This document shows positions 1-5,945 of a DNA stretch of 9,311 bases, piece by piece; the first letter of the stretch is position 1, and each line of letters begins with the position of its first letter. The notes under the pieces were generated by a model, which worked only from the letters and a program-made list of their open reading frames with translations, had not been told where the DNA came from and did not search any database. Source of the DNA: JAAYKS01 sp964479435 (GTDB taxonomy: Bacteria > Bacillota > Clostridia > Saccharofermentanales > UBA5734); the NCBI GenBank assembly GCA_964479435.1, contig CAYZME010000069.1, positions 1 to 9,311 of the forward strand. Reading direction: 5' to 3'. The position numbers and the translations under genes are program-made.

Positions 1-2
1 GT

Positions 3-176
3 CTGAGCGATCAGTCGTCGGTCCTGGATGGTCGCTACGCCGCGTTTGCCAAGGTCATAGCAGGCACGGAAGTGGTGGATGCCCTTGGCCGGGTGGAAAC
101 GGCCGGACCTGCCAACCGACCGCTTGAGGCGCAGGTGATCACACGGGCATTTTTCGTCAAGCGCCCGTCGGCTTGA
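3..176 (+). CDS. Cyclophilin-type peptidyl-prolyl cis-trans isomerase, C-terminal part
   Basis: The open frame enters from the left edge and ends at TGA 174-176, giving the last 57 residues of a protein. The stretch LDGRYAAFAKVIAGTEVVDAL closely follows the cyclophilin signature near the C-terminus, where usual members read LDGxYxxFGxVxxGxxVVD. Cyclophilins catalyse cis-trans isomerisation of peptide bonds before proline and assist protein folding. The N-terminal part, with most of the active-site residues, lies outside the window, so export or membrane anchoring cannot be judged. The gene converges with the minus-strand iron regulator, whose open frame reads antisense through nearly all of this fragment. 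The cyclophilin frame is the conserved one and should be treated as the real gene here. Confidence 0.85.
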   Translation: MSDQSSVLDGRYAAFAKVIAGTEVVDALGRVETAGPANRPLEAQVITRAFFVKRPSA

Positions 177-553
177 CGCGTGCGAAGCGCGGGGTCACAA
201 TATCTTGGACTGATCACGTGTTCCATACGGCACGCTTCTTCGTCGGCCACCGCTTCTTCGACCCCCAGTACCTGCGTCAGAAAGCGGCGCAACATCAGGT
301 GGCGTTCGAGGATCTCGGCGGCGATCCGCCGCCCCGGCGCGGTCAGGCTGACCAGACCATACGGGTCGAACTCTACCATCCCGGCATCCCGCAGCTGATA
401 CATCGCCTTGCTGACACTGGCGCGCGAAACCGACATTTTGTTGGCGATATCAACGGAGCGCACCGCTTCGCCGGGCCGGGTCTCGAGTTGCAAGATGGCC
501 TCCAAATAATTTTCGCTCGATTCGGAGAGGGCCGGGCGGTTCTCGGTATTCAT
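35..553 (-). CDS. DtxR-family iron-dependent transcriptional regulator (C-terminus doubtful, possible frameshift)
   Basis: This is a metal-dependent repressor of the DtxR/MntR family and the last gene of the feo operon. Residues 12-73 form the winged helix-turn-helix (SVDIANKMSVSRASVSKAM, then the wing GMVEFDPYGLVSLT). Residues 74-115 form the dimerisation/metal-binding part. The motif C108-R-M-E111-H112 matches the DtxR primary site C102-x-x-E105-H106, and H85 matches DtxR H79; N15 sits where DtxR has Met10. MntR has Glu rather than Cys here, so iron sensing is favoured (inference). The ATG overlaps the stop of the upstream Cys-rich gene (ATGA), suggesting translational coupling; I see no good separate ribosome binding site. 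After VIS (residue 115) the frame shows no family similarity and reads antisense through the isomerase gene to give 172 residues. Dropping one base near position 209 would end the protein at 157-159, about 131 residues, a usual length for short family members. The N-terminal part is certain; the end is not. Confidence 0.85.
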   Translation of the reverse strand: MNTENRPALSESSENYLEAILQLETRPGEAVRSVDIANKMSVSRASVSKAMYQLRDAGMVEFDPYGLVSLTAPGRRIAAEILERHLMLRRFLTQVLGVEEAVADEEACRMEHVISPRYCDPALRTRQADGRLTKNARVITCASSGRLAGPAVSTRPRASTTSVPAMTLANAA

Positions 554-846
554 GGCGTCTGCTTGCGCGACGCATCCTCACTGTGTGGCGTCGCGCCGCG
601 CGGGGCGGAGGCGCAGTGTGCCGACATCGGGCAATTGGCGCACAGCGTAGTGGGGCAGGAGGGGTCCGTGGCACGCAGCGGGCCGCTGGTGTCGGTGTCG
701 GCAGCCCGGGCGCAGCCGACGGTACGCACGGCGCGCCAGGCAAATCGCACCAGGATGAAAATCGCGAGTGCGGCGACAATCCCCACGATGGCATAGGCTG
801 CCAGCGCGCCGAAATGGATGTTGCTCAACAGCAAGCGCTGTGTCAT
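550..846 (-). CDS. FeoB-associated Cys-rich membrane protein-like
   Basis: This 98-residue protein has one predicted membrane helix at about residues 13-35 (ALAAYAIVGIVAALAIFILV). The tail after it is polar and holds a cysteine cluster, CPTTLCANCPMSAHC (C64, C69, C72, C78), plus C45. Small one-helix proteins with a Cys-rich tail are commonly encoded right after feoB in Bacillota (the FeoB-associated Cys-rich family). They are thought to help ferrous iron transport, but their exact role is not established. The start follows an AGAAGGG ribosome binding site that overlaps the feoB stop codon. The stop overlaps the regulator ATG by four bases. The family assignment rests on position, topology and the Cys cluster rather than a long motif match. 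The tail is longer than in the shortest members. Confidence 0.7.
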   Translation of the reverse strand: MTQRLLLSNIHFGALAAYAIVGIVAALAIFILVRFAWRAVRTVGCARAADTDTSGPLRATDPSCPTTLCANCPMSAHCASAPRGATPHSEDASRKQTP

Positions 847-861
847 GAAAATCCCTTCTTT

Positions 862-2913
862 CTAGAAAACCAGTCGCCCGATTTGGAAGATCAGGAGCGC
901 GACCAGATAGGCGACCCCTGTTCCATAGGCGGCTGTCGCGAGTGCCCAGCGCCAGCTGCCCATTTCGCGGCGGATGGCGCCGAAGGCAGCGAGGCAGGGC
1001 ATGTACAGGAGCGTGAAGACCATAAAGGCGTATGCGGTCAAGGGACTGAATGCCGCGGCAAACGAAGATCCGGTGTACAGGACTTCGAGGGTTGCCACCA
1101 CCGATTCTTTGGCGATTAGCCCTGTGATAATGGCGACGGCGGCCTGCCAGCTGCCAAATCCGAGCGGTTTGAGAAGATAGGCCACGCCTTGACCGAGCAA
1201 AGCGATGATGCTGTCACTGTTGTCGGCAACCAGGCGCAAAGAGAAATCAAATGATTGCAAAAACCAGATGACGACGGTCATGGCAAAGATGATGGTTCCG
1301 GCGCGGACGATGAAATCTTTGACCCGATCCCATACATTGAGAAACAAAGAACGGGCATCGGGCAGGCGGTACGGAGGCAACTCAATGACAAATGGCGCGT
1401 CGGCACCTTTGAAAACGGTGCGCGAAAGCAACGTGGCGGACAAGATCGCGACCACAATCCCGATCACATACATGGAAAAGGAGACCAGTCCCTGGTGGCT
1501 GGTGAAAAAAGTGGCGGCAAAAAATGCGTAAATGGGCATGCGCGCGCCACAGGACATGAACGGCGTAATCATGATTGTCAGGCGTCGTTCCTTTTCGCTG
1601 CCCAGCGAGCGGGCCGCCATGACGGCAGGGACCGTGCAGCCAAATCCCAGGAGCATCGGGATAAAGCTTCTGCCGGTTAACCCCAGCTTTTGGAACAGGC
1701 GATCGGTGATGAATGCCGCGCGCGCCATGTATCCGGAATCCTCCAGCAACGTCAGCGCGAGAAACAACAAAGTGATCTGGGGCACAAAGGTCAGCACACC
1801 ACCGACGCCGGCAATGATACCGTCGACCAGCAGGGAGTCAACCCAGGCGGGCGTGCCGGCCTGCACCAGCGCCGACGAAAGACCGGCGCCGATGACCTCG
1901 TCGAAAAAATATTCCAATCCTTCGGTCATGCGCCCGCCCAAGACCGCGCTGAACGAAAGCTGGAAAACAAGGAACATGATCAAGAGGAAAAGCGGCAACG
2001 CCAAAACACGGTGAGTCAACACGCGGTCGATGCGATCTGATCGCGTCAACTGCTCCTTGCCGTTGGCGCTGTGATAGACCTGCTCATGAATTGCCAAGGC
2101 ACGCCGGTACATCTCTGCGGTCTGTTCTTCGGTCTCCGGGACAAAATCCGCCTGCGTAATATTGGAGTGATCGACCTGTCGCATGTGCTCCAGATAGGCG
2201 TGATAGTCGTGGAATCGATGCTCTTCTACGCGATCCCCAGGTAGATTTTTGTCGCCGCGATGGTCGAAATGATGGTGCAAATGCCCCCAAAAACCTGGCC
2301 GATTGTGGGGGTGTGCGTGCCCGCGCCGCCGTCCAAACCCACGGCCACCCGGGCCGCGTCCGCGTCCGCGCCGCGGGCCATGGTGACCACCGCGGTACAA
2401 TTTACGCATCTGTGGATCATTGCCGAATGACAACTCCCACAGCACATGGACCAAATCGTCCAGACCTTCACCGGACTTGGCGGAAACCGGTACAACCGGC
2501 ACGCCCAGCAGACGGGAGAGCTCACGCACATCGATGCGATCCCCGCGGTCTTCCACCTCATCCATCATGTTCAGCGCGAGCACCAATGGGCGCCCGAGTT
2601 TGATCAGCTGCATCGTCAAATACAAATTGCGCTCCAAATGGGTCGCGTCGACAATGTTGACGACGATATCAGGCATTTCATCCTGGATAAAATTGCGCGC
2701 GATGACTTCTTCCATTGAGTAAGGGGAGAGCGAGTAGATGCCGGGTAAATCGATGATATAAAGCTGACCGCGCGAATGACGAATGACGCCTTCTTTTTTT
2801 TCGACGGTCACCCCCGGCCAATTGCCGGTGGTTTGACGTGTGCCGGTCAGCTGATTGAAGAGGGTGGTTTTGCCGCTGTTGGGATTGCCGGCCAATGCGA
2901 TGCGCTGGATCAT
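862..2913 (-). CDS. feoB: Ferrous iron transport protein B with a His-rich insert
   Basis: FeoB is the inner-membrane ferrous iron permease with an N-terminal cytoplasmic G domain. The 683 residues show G1 GNPNSGKT (9-16), the G2 threonine (36), G3 DLPG (55-58), G4 NMMD (115-118) and G5 SAK (144-146). The membrane part follows from about residue 300 and contains the family motifs GFGCTVPAVMAA (423-434, C426), MSCGARMPIYAFF (453-465, C455) and GLIAKESVVATLE (598-610). Between the G domain and the first helix, residues 175-249 form an unusual stretch with 15 histidines and runs of Arg and Gly, in place of part of the usual helical linker domain. The last linker helices (about 261-300) look normal. 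The ATG overlaps the feoA stop by four bases, and a GGAGG lies just upstream inside feoA. Identification is certain; the function of the insert is unknown, with metal binding as an inference. Confidence 0.98.
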   Translation of the reverse strand: MIQRIALAGNPNSGKTTLFNQLTGTRQTTGNWPGVTVEKKEGVIRHSRGQLYIIDLPGIYSLSPYSMEEVIARNFIQDEMPDIVVNIVDATHLERNLYLTMQLIKLGRPLVLALNMMDEVEDRGDRIDVRELSRLLGVPVVPVSAKSGEGLDDLVHVLWELSFGNDPQMRKLYRGGHHGPRRGRGRGPGGRGFGRRRGHAHPHNRPGFWGHLHHHFDHRGDKNLPGDRVEEHRFHDYHAYLEHMRQVDHSNITQADFVPETEEQTAEMYRRALAIHEQVYHSANGKEQLTRSDRIDRVLTHRVLALPLFLLIMFLVFQLSFSAVLGGRMTEGLEYFFDEVIGAGLSSALVQAGTPAWVDSLLVDGIIAGVGGVLTFVPQITLLFLALTLLEDSGYMARAAFITDRLFQKLGLTGRSFIPMLLGFGCTVPAVMAARSLGSEKERRLTIMITPFMSCGARMPIYAFFAATFFTSHQGLVSFSMYVIGIVVAILSATLLSRTVFKGADAPFVIELPPYRLPDARSLFLNVWDRVKDFIVRAGTIIFAMTVVIWFLQSFDFSLRLVADNSDSIIALLGQGVAYLLKPLGFGSWQAAVAIITGLIAKESVVATLEVLYTGSSFAAAFSPLTAYAFMVFTLLYMPCLAAFGAIRREMGSWRWALATAAYGTGVAYLVALLIFQIGRLVF

Positions 2914-3152
2914 ACGTTCTTGTCCTCCATCTCAACCAGAATTTGCTCCGCGTCCTGGCGTCGGATCGACAAGGAGGAATTGCGGACGCGGATCTCCATC
3001 GGGTCGCCCAAAGGGGCGAATTTGATCAGTTGTATATATGCGCCGGGGGTCACGCCCATGGAAATAAGACGTTGGCGCAACGCGCCGGCGTCCCCGATCG
3101 ACAAAACAATGCCGGACTGACCGGGGGAGAGTTGGGAAAGCGGGTGCTGCAT
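2910..3152 (-). CDS. feoA: Ferrous iron transport protein A
   Basis: FeoA is a small SH3-like cytoplasmic protein that works with FeoB in ferrous iron uptake. The 80 residues contain the family core LRQRLISMGVTPGA, then IKFAPLGDPMEIRVR and LSIRRQDAEQI. I start it at ATG 3150-3152 because a perfect AAGGAGG (3161-3167) lies eight bases upstream. An in-frame ATG at 3183-3185 would add eleven residues unlike the family, and it has no ribosome binding site. The gene is first in the operon, transcribed from a consensus promoter at 3204-3231, and its stop overlaps the feoB start (ATGA). Confidence 0.96.
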   Translation of the reverse strand: MQHPLSQLSPGQSGIVLSIGDAGALRQRLISMGVTPGAYIQLIKFAPLGDPMEIRVRNSSLSIRRQDAEQILVEMEDKNV

Positions 3153-3160
3153 GGCAGGAG

Positions 3161-3167
3161 CCTCCTT
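3161..3167 (-). promoter_or_regulatory. Ribosome binding site deciding the feoA start
   Basis: The minus strand reads AAGGAGG here, followed by eight bases and ATG at 3152. It is a full match to the anti-Shine-Dalgarno consensus and selects the downstream of two in-frame ATG codons. Confidence 0.9.
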
Positions 3168-3186
3168 CGTGTGTTCCACGGCCAAC

Positions 3187-3204
3187 TGTTAGCCGTGGTT
3201 AACA
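3187..3204. promoter_or_regulatory. Palindrome over the feo start site, candidate DtxR-type operator
   Basis: The + strand reads TGTTAGCCGTGGTTAACA, an 18-base interrupted palindrome in which seven of nine base pairs are symmetric (TGTTA/TAACA and CC/GG). It touches the -10 hexamer and covers the expected transcription start of feoA (about 3197). The TTA...TAA spacing recalls DtxR/IdeR boxes (core TTAGGTTAGSCTAACCTAA), though the match is partial. Because the operon encodes a DtxR-family protein, this is the natural candidate for iron-dependent autorepression. The palindrome is seen directly; its binding partner is inferred. Confidence 0.6.
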
Positions 3205-3231
3205 TTATAAGCGCCCCATATACCTTGTCAA
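3204..3231 (-). promoter_or_regulatory. Promoter of the feo operon
   Basis: On the minus strand there is a perfect -35 TTGACA (3226-3231) and a perfect -10 TATAAT (3204-3209), separated by 16 bases. The leader from the expected start to the feoA ATG is about 45 bases and holds the AAGGAGG site. A promoter this close to consensus should be strong when not repressed, which fits control by a metal-dependent repressor at the overlapping palindrome. Confidence 0.85.
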
Positions 3232-3288
3232 TATCACGCGCTCATCTTTGGCAGTATGCTATACTTACCGGCAAAGGAGCAGGCGTGG

Positions 3289-3690
3289 ATGATGTACTTT
3301 GTACTGGTTCTCCTGGTGGAATGTGCGATCAGCGTGCTGCTGTCGCTGTTTTTATTGCGCACGGCGCGTAACAGCTTGCGTTATCGTGTGCGCCGCGCGT
3401 GGCTTTATCTGTTGCCGTCTTTTTTGACGGTGTTGCTGATTGTTTTTTCCCTGCTGTTTACCGTGCCTGCTTTGCTGGACGCCGAGCAAGGCGTATTTGG
3501 TGCTTTTCCAACACACATCATGACCGTGGAACGAAATGCGGGTTGGAACCACGTTTGGGCCGACGGGGCGCGTTGGAGCCGTGCACCCTGGGGTGAAATC
3601 CCCGAAGCAGGCCAAACATACCAGATGGTTCTTGCACCGCGCAGCCGGACGATCCTGCGGATGGAGTCTGTTGCGCACGGCGGAGAGTAA
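3289..3690 (+). CDS. Unrecognised small membrane protein with two helices
   Basis: I do not recognise a family. The start chosen is ATG 3289 (a second ATG follows at once), nine bases after AAAGGAG at 3273-3279; the upstream ATG at 3256 has no such site. The 133 residues contain a hydrophobic helix at about 3-23, a basic cytoplasmic-type loop rich in Arg (RTARNSLRYRVRRAW), a second helix at about 38-63, and a soluble C-terminal domain of about 70 residues. That domain has alternating hydrophobic and polar residues and ends with APRSRTILRMESV, which suggests a small beta-rich fold. By the positive-inside rule both ends probably face outward with the Arg loop inside. The gene is divergent from the feo operon and shares its upstream region. 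A TATACT at 3260-3265 could be its -10, but I see no matching -35. Confidence 0.75.
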   Translation: MMYFVLVLLVECAISVLLSLFLLRTARNSLRYRVRRAWLYLLPSFLTVLLIVFSLLFTVPALLDAEQGVFGAFPTHIMTVERNAGWNHVWADGARWSRAPWGEIPEAGQTYQMVLAPRSRTILRMESVAHGGE

Positions 3691-3792
3691 CAGCGTCTTT
3701 TGCTGGATTTGCACTCCTTTTGTCATCGATTACGCATATATTCTATTGAGCCCGGTCCGGAGCTATGAAAAAATGGAACCCACTGCAAGCGC

Positions 3793-3799
3793 AAGGAGG
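3793..3799 (+). promoter_or_regulatory. Ribosome binding site deciding the Spo0A-like gene start
   Basis: AAGGAGG stands seven bases before ATG 3807. It favours this codon over the in-frame ATG at 3765, which would read through the ribosome binding site and add fourteen residues. Confidence 0.88.
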
Positions 3800-3806
3800 G
3801 GGTTTC

Positions 3807-4433
3807 ATGGACAACAGGCCATTAACGGATGAACGATTCGGGTTTTTTGTCGCTGCCAACGACCGCGATATTCTGGCACAAGTGAGCGATTTGCTGCGCC
3901 GTCGCGGCTGCATCGGCTTTGCCGATACGGCCGGGCGCATGCACTATCTGGTGGACGCGCGTGACGGCTCCGCGTTCGCGGCACGCAGTATTCTGGATAC
4001 GGCGGACTTTACCATCCGCCTGGACGGCGAACGTCGGCGCCTGATCAGTCCTGTTGTCGAGCGGGCAATCGGCCGCGCGTTGTCGGATGCGGCGGTGCCC
4101 GCCCATCTCAAGGGCTGCCGTTACTTGCGCATGATGATCGGCATTTCGATCCGGGAAGGAGTGGAGCCCTGGCCGGTGAGCAAAACGCTGTATCCGGCGG
4201 CGGCGGATTATTTTCGTACGACGCCCAAACGCATAGAGCGGGACCTGCGGTATTGTATCCGCCTGTCGGGGCCTGACATTCAGCAGATGACAAACAGCAT
4301 GGCAATCCACTGGCTGCGTGACCGGGCGTTGCTGTACGCGGATGAAATGGCCGCGCTGGCAGCGGATGACCGGGCCGCGGCGCCGCCACGGCAAAACGAA
4401 ACCCCCTCGCTTGTGCGAGAGGGTGATCGTTAA
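3807..4433 (+). CDS. Orphan Spo0A C-terminal-domain DNA-binding protein
   Basis: Residues 99-175 or so of this 208-residue protein match the C-terminal effector domain of the sporulation master regulator Spo0A. The match begins at LKGCRYLRMMIG (Spo0A has LKGxxYLRxAI), runs through VSKTLYP and ends in the recognition helix TTPKRIERDLRYCIR (138-152), close to the Spo0A TTPSRVERAIRHAIE. The N-terminal 95 residues (FGFFVAANDRDILAQVSDLLRRRGCIGFADTAGRMHYLVD) are not a recognisable receiver domain: no acidic pair or phosphoacceptor Asp pattern is evident. The whole protein is also about 60 residues shorter than typical Spo0A. It is therefore a Spo0A-related DNA-binding protein rather than Spo0A itself, possibly binding 0A-box-like sites without phosphorelay input (inference). 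The tail after residue 180 is Ala/Arg-rich and overlaps the terminator of the convergent HU gene. Around 3720-3745 there is only a weak promoter-like AT-rich stretch. Confidence 0.85.
   Translation: MDNRPLTDERFGFFVAANDRDILAQVSDLLRRRGCIGFADTAGRMHYLVDARDGSAFAARSILDTADFTIRLDGERRRLISPVVERAIGRALSDAAVPAHLKGCRYLRMMIGISIREGVEPWPVSKTLYPAAADYFRTTPKRIERDLRYCIRLSGPDIQQMTNSMAIHWLRDRALLYADEMAALAADDRAAAPPRQNETPSLVREGDR
4393..4424 (-). terminator. Intrinsic terminator of the HU gene, inside the Spo0A-like coding region
   Basis: Read on the minus strand, ACCCTCTCGC, loop ACAA and GCGAGGGGGT form a ten-pair stem with one G-U wobble, followed by the T-rich TTCGTTTT. On the + strand the same position gives a C-A mismatch and no T run, so the signal is for minus-strand transcripts leaving HU. 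It begins about 28 bases after the HU stop and lies within the last codons of the convergent gene. Confidence 0.85.
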
Positions 4434-4451
4434 CCGGTGTGGTGGGGTGGT

Positions 4452-4727
4452 TTATTTGTTGACTTTTTCTTTGAGCCCTTTGCCCGCGCGGAAGACCGGC
4501 GCTTTGGACGCAGGAATATTCATCGGCTGTTTGGTGCTCGGGTTGCGACCGATGCGCGCGGCGCGCTGCTTTACCTCAAAGGTTCCGAAGCCGACCAGCA
4601 CCACCTTGTCACCTTTCATCAGGGTCTTGGTAACCGTGTCGAGAAAAGCATTGACGGCAGCTTCGCTGTCTTTCTTGCTGATCTTGGTAGCTTTGGCAAC
4701 GGCATCGATCATTTCGGTTTTATTCAT
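4452..4727 (-). CDS. hup: HU-family nucleoid DNA-binding protein
   Basis: The 91 residues form a complete HU protein, which bends and compacts DNA as a dimer. The start MNKTEMIDAVAKATKISKKDSEAAVNAF is the dimerising helical part. GDKVVLVGFGTFEVKQRAARIGRNP carries the family signature, and the RNPSTKQPMNIPASKAPVFRAGKGLKEKV region is the DNA-contacting arm with the conserved proline in RNP and the usual C-terminal strand/helix. The length matches the usual 90-92. A perfect AAGGAGG (4734-4740) stands six bases before the ATG, and a promoter lies at 4763-4792. The gene ends in its own terminator, so it is monocistronic. IHF is unlikely given the sequence and lineage. Confidence 0.97.
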   Translation of the reverse strand: MNKTEMIDAVAKATKISKKDSEAAVNAFLDTVTKTLMKGDKVVLVGFGTFEVKQRAARIGRNPSTKQPMNIPASKAPVFRAGKGLKEKVNK

Positions 4728-4762
4728 AACGGGCCTCCTTCAGGATTTGGATTTCATGCCAT

Positions 4763-4792
4763 ATTATGATATCAATTTTCTTTAACTGTCAA
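4763..4792 (-). promoter_or_regulatory. Promoter of the HU gene
   Basis: The minus strand has TTGACA (4787-4792), an AT-rich 18-base spacer and CATAAT (4763-4768) as -10. The leader to the ATG is short, about 30 bases. The perfect -35 and the A/T-rich spacer fit a highly expressed nucleoid protein. Confidence 0.75.
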
Positions 4793-4864
4793 CACCAAAA
4801 CCCGTTGAACGTGCTGATTTCTAGGCTTTATGGGATTCTACACAAAAAAAACAGACAAAAACCG

Positions 4865-4870
4865 TATAAT
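4865..4870 (+). promoter_or_regulatory. Probable -10 of the fumarase operon promoter
   Basis: A perfect TATAAT lies 40 bases before the fumarase alpha start in the region divergent from HU. The -35 position 17 bases upstream is A-rich (CACAAA) and a poor match, so the promoter may be weak or need an activator. The A-tract just upstream could help as an UP-like element. Confidence 0.5.
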
Positions 4871-4910
4871 AGAACAATAAGAAGATGACCTGGAGTGATG
4901 AGAACACCAA

Positions 4911-5929
4911 ATGGACAGAAATAAAAAGGATGTACGATTGATCGATGTGGGCGCTGTACGGGAGGCAATCGCGCGGTTGTGTGTAGAAGCCAACCGCATT
5001 ATGCCCCCTGATTTGCACAGTGCTCTGGAGCGGGCGCGGGTTGAGGAAGCTTCCGCGAATGGGCGGGAGGTGATGACGCNNNNNNNNNNNNNNNNNNNNN
5101 NNNNNNNNNNNNNNNNNNNNNNNNNNNNNNNNNNNNNNNNNNNNNNNNNNNNNNNNNNNNNNNNNNNNNNNNNNNNNNNCTGGAGCGGGCGCGGGTTGAG
5201 GAAGCTTCCGCGAATGGGCGGGAGGTGATGACGCAGCTGTGCGACAATGCGGAAATGGCGCGCGTGACTGGGCTGCCAATTTGCCAGGATACCGGCATGG
5301 CGGTGGTGTTTTTGGCGATCGGGCAGCAAGTGTGCCTGGCCGGAGATGATTTGCGCACGGCGGTAAATGCCGGAGTGGCTGCTGGCTATCGCCGGGGAAA
5401 CCTGCGCGCGTCCGTGGTTGGCGATCCTCTGCTCCGCGATAATACAGGCGATAATACGCCCGCGGTGCTGCATGTGGAGATTGTCCCGGGAGCGCATGTG
5501 GATATCACCGTGGCCCCCAAAGGCTTTGGCAGCGAGAACATGAGTGCGGTGCAAATGCTCCGTCCCGCCGATGGCGTGGAAGGGGTCCGGCAATTTGTCT
5601 TGTCAACTGTCGAGCGCGCCGGTCCGAACCCTTGTCCGCCGGTGGTCGTGGGAGTAGGCATCGGCGGCACGTTCGAGCAAGTGACCTGGCTGGCAAAACG
5701 CGCTTTGTTGCGCGCGCCCGGGCAAAACGCACCCCTGCCGCATATCGCGGCGCTGGAACGTGACTTGCTGGCGGCGGTCAACCGGTTGGGGATCGGGCCG
5801 GCGGGTTATGGGGGTACGATTACGGCTTTGAGCCTGGCGATCGAAACCGCGCCCACTCACATCGCCGGCTTGCCGGTGGCGGTCAACATGGGTTGCCACG
5901 CCACCCGTCATGCCCACGCCCGTTTGTGA
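4911..5929 (+). CDS. Class I (Fe-S) fumarate hydratase, alpha subunit, split by an assembly gap
   Basis: This is the alpha subunit of the oxygen-sensitive, two-subunit fumarase that interconverts fumarate and malate with a 4Fe-4S cluster. With one 55-base copy and the Ns removed, it is 287 residues and continuous, the usual length. Family motifs run in order: PICQDTGMAVVF (from 71), GDNTPAVLH (128-136), APKGFGSENMS (150-160), NPCPPVVVGVGIGGTFE (188-204) and THIAGLPVAVNMGCHATRH (264-282). C73, C190 and C277 are the expected cluster ligands. Start ATG 4911 has only a distant GGAG (4892-4895). As written, the 100 Ns break the frame, because 155 inserted bases is not a multiple of three. The beta subunit follows after 16 bases. 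L-tartrate dehydratase is the main alternative in this family, but nothing here points to tartrate. Confidence 0.93.
5025..5234. repeat. Identical 55-base copies flanking an N gap (assembly artefact)
   Basis: Positions 5025-5079 and 5180-5234 are identical over 55 bases and abut the N run exactly. Collapsing one copy with the Ns joins the fumarase frame without loss or gain of residues. The pattern is that of two contigs overlapping by one assembler word and scaffolded without merging, not of a biological repeat. Confidence 0.92.
5080..5179. other. Assembly gap of exactly 100 Ns
   Basis: All bases are N. A run of exactly 100 is the conventional placeholder for a gap of unknown size. It lies inside the fumarase alpha gene and probably has no real sequence behind it. 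Confidence 0.98.
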
Positions 5930-5945
5930 AAAGGAGTCGCAAAAG

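Noticed and set aside
35..156. The antisense tail of the regulator as a genuine extra domain
   Set aside because: It has no hydrophobic pattern or motif and mirrors the conserved cyclophilin frame. More likely it is a readthrough frame past a shifted stop.
583..1119. A 178-codon + strand open frame opposite the Cys-rich gene and the feoB end
   Set aside because: The composition is Gly/Arg/Glu-rich with no motif, and the opposite strand encodes the conserved FeoB C-terminus.
3807..4433. Calling this gene Spo0A itself
   Set aside because: The receiver domain with phosphoacceptor Asp is missing and the protein is too short; only the C-terminal effector domain matches.
5025..5234. The 55-base direct repeat as a mobile-element target duplication or a protein repeat
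   Set aside because: The copies abut the N run exactly, and one copy alone gives a perfect fumarase. Target duplications this long and at exactly these places are not expected.
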